Source: Nitrospina sp. (GTDB lineage: Bacteria > Nitrospinota > Nitrospinia > Nitrospinales > Nitrospinaceae). From it: 14,261 bases of DNA. Under the pieces are notes generated by a model. The model was not told where the DNA came from. It worked only from the letters and a program-made list of their open reading frames with translations, and ran no database searches. Below are positions 13,954 to 14,261 of the stretch, one piece after another. The translations under genes and the position numbers were made by a program. The DNA is taken from positions 1 through 14,261 of the forward strand of contig SMVS01000027.1 of assembly GCA_004357435.1 (NCBI GenBank). The letters are read 5' to 3'. How positions within the stretch are numbered: the first letter of the stretch is position 1; every line of letters starts with the position of its first letter.

Positions 13954-14261
13954 ATGTTGCGGACATGGATTAAAAATATAGTGGCACCTTTCAGTTCTCC
14001 GTCACCCGTGCCAGCCCAGCGTGAAAATGTCCTGTCCCCTGAATTGATTCGGAAAATCAGGGACATCCAGGTCAAAACCAACCACCTGGTGAATCACATG
14101 ATGGCTGGCGAATACCTTTCGGCTTTCAAAGGCCGGGGCATGGAATTCAGGGAAGTGCGGGAATATCAGCCCGGTGACGACATCCGCCTGATCGATTGGA
14201 ATGTCACCGCCCGCATGGGACGCCCCTTCATCAAGCAGTTTCAGGAAGAGCGGGAACAGAC
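13954..14261 (+). CDS. DUF58-domain protein, N-terminal part, truncated by the window
   Basis: The open frame from ATG 13954 runs to the window end (102 codons). Residues from about 54 onward contain GEYLSAFKGRGMEF, then VREYQPGDD, IRLIDWN and ARMGRPF, the hallmark of DUF58 proteins, which often precede vWA proteins in MoxR operons. Residues 1-26 are a short extension with a Pro/Ser-rich part. GAGAG lies 4 nt upstream of the ATG. No transmembrane helix is visible in this part. The C-terminus, and probably further vWA/BatA-like genes, lie outside the window. Confidence 0.92.
   Translation, partial: MLRTWIKNIVAPFSSPSPVPAQRENVLSPELIRKIRDIQVKTNHLVNHMMAGEYLSAFKGRGMEFREVREYQPGDDIRLIDWNVTARMGRPFIKQFQEEREQ

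Overview
The window is about 14.3 kb of bacterial DNA of moderate G+C content. It holds a complete tryptophan biosynthesis operon on the minus strand, a repeat-rich accessory stretch in the middle, a group of repeat-protein genes, and the start of a MoxR/DUF58 operon on the plus strand. The trp enzymes are canonical and do not fix the taxon. The dispersed repeats with a CTTCGACAAGCTCAG core, the WGT...IYAVG propeller repeats and the RNase-inhibitor-type leucine-rich repeats (LRRs) would suit a Gram-negative marine lineage such as Nitrospinota or a deltaproteobacterium-like group. That placement is a guess.

Layout: (1) 1-7970, minus strand, read right to left: trpE, trpG, trpD, trpC, trpF, trpB, trpA, then a family 2 glycosyltransferase and an exported LRR protein that runs off the left edge. 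All junctions overlap or have gaps of 13 nt or less, so the nine genes look like one transcription unit. (2) 7971-8230 is a divergent control region. It has a sigma70-like trp promoter, a large dyad next to its -35 box, and an intrinsic terminator whose T-tract ends 4 nt before the trpE ATG, which makes it a strong attenuator candidate. It also has a good plus-strand promoter for a small secreted Cys/His-rich protein (8231-8473). (3) 8474-9089 has no gene I can support. It holds several repeat families and is nearly spanned by a 13-bp inverted repeat. (4) 9090-12743, minus strand: a four-helix membrane protein, two adjacent seven-repeat beta-propeller proteins without signal peptides, and a cytoplasmic LRR protein with the same 27-residue repeat type as the exported one at the left edge. 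(5) 12744-14261: a divergent promoter region, then moxR and the 5' part of a DUF58 gene, the usual start of a MoxR-DUF58-vWA operon.

The trp genes together convert chorismate to tryptophan. The most promising undescribed points are the trpE-proximal attenuator with its dyad and no obvious Trp-rich leader peptide, the attachment of a glycosyltransferase and an exported LRR protein to the trp operon, and the set of cytoplasmic scaffold-type repeat proteins next to moxR.
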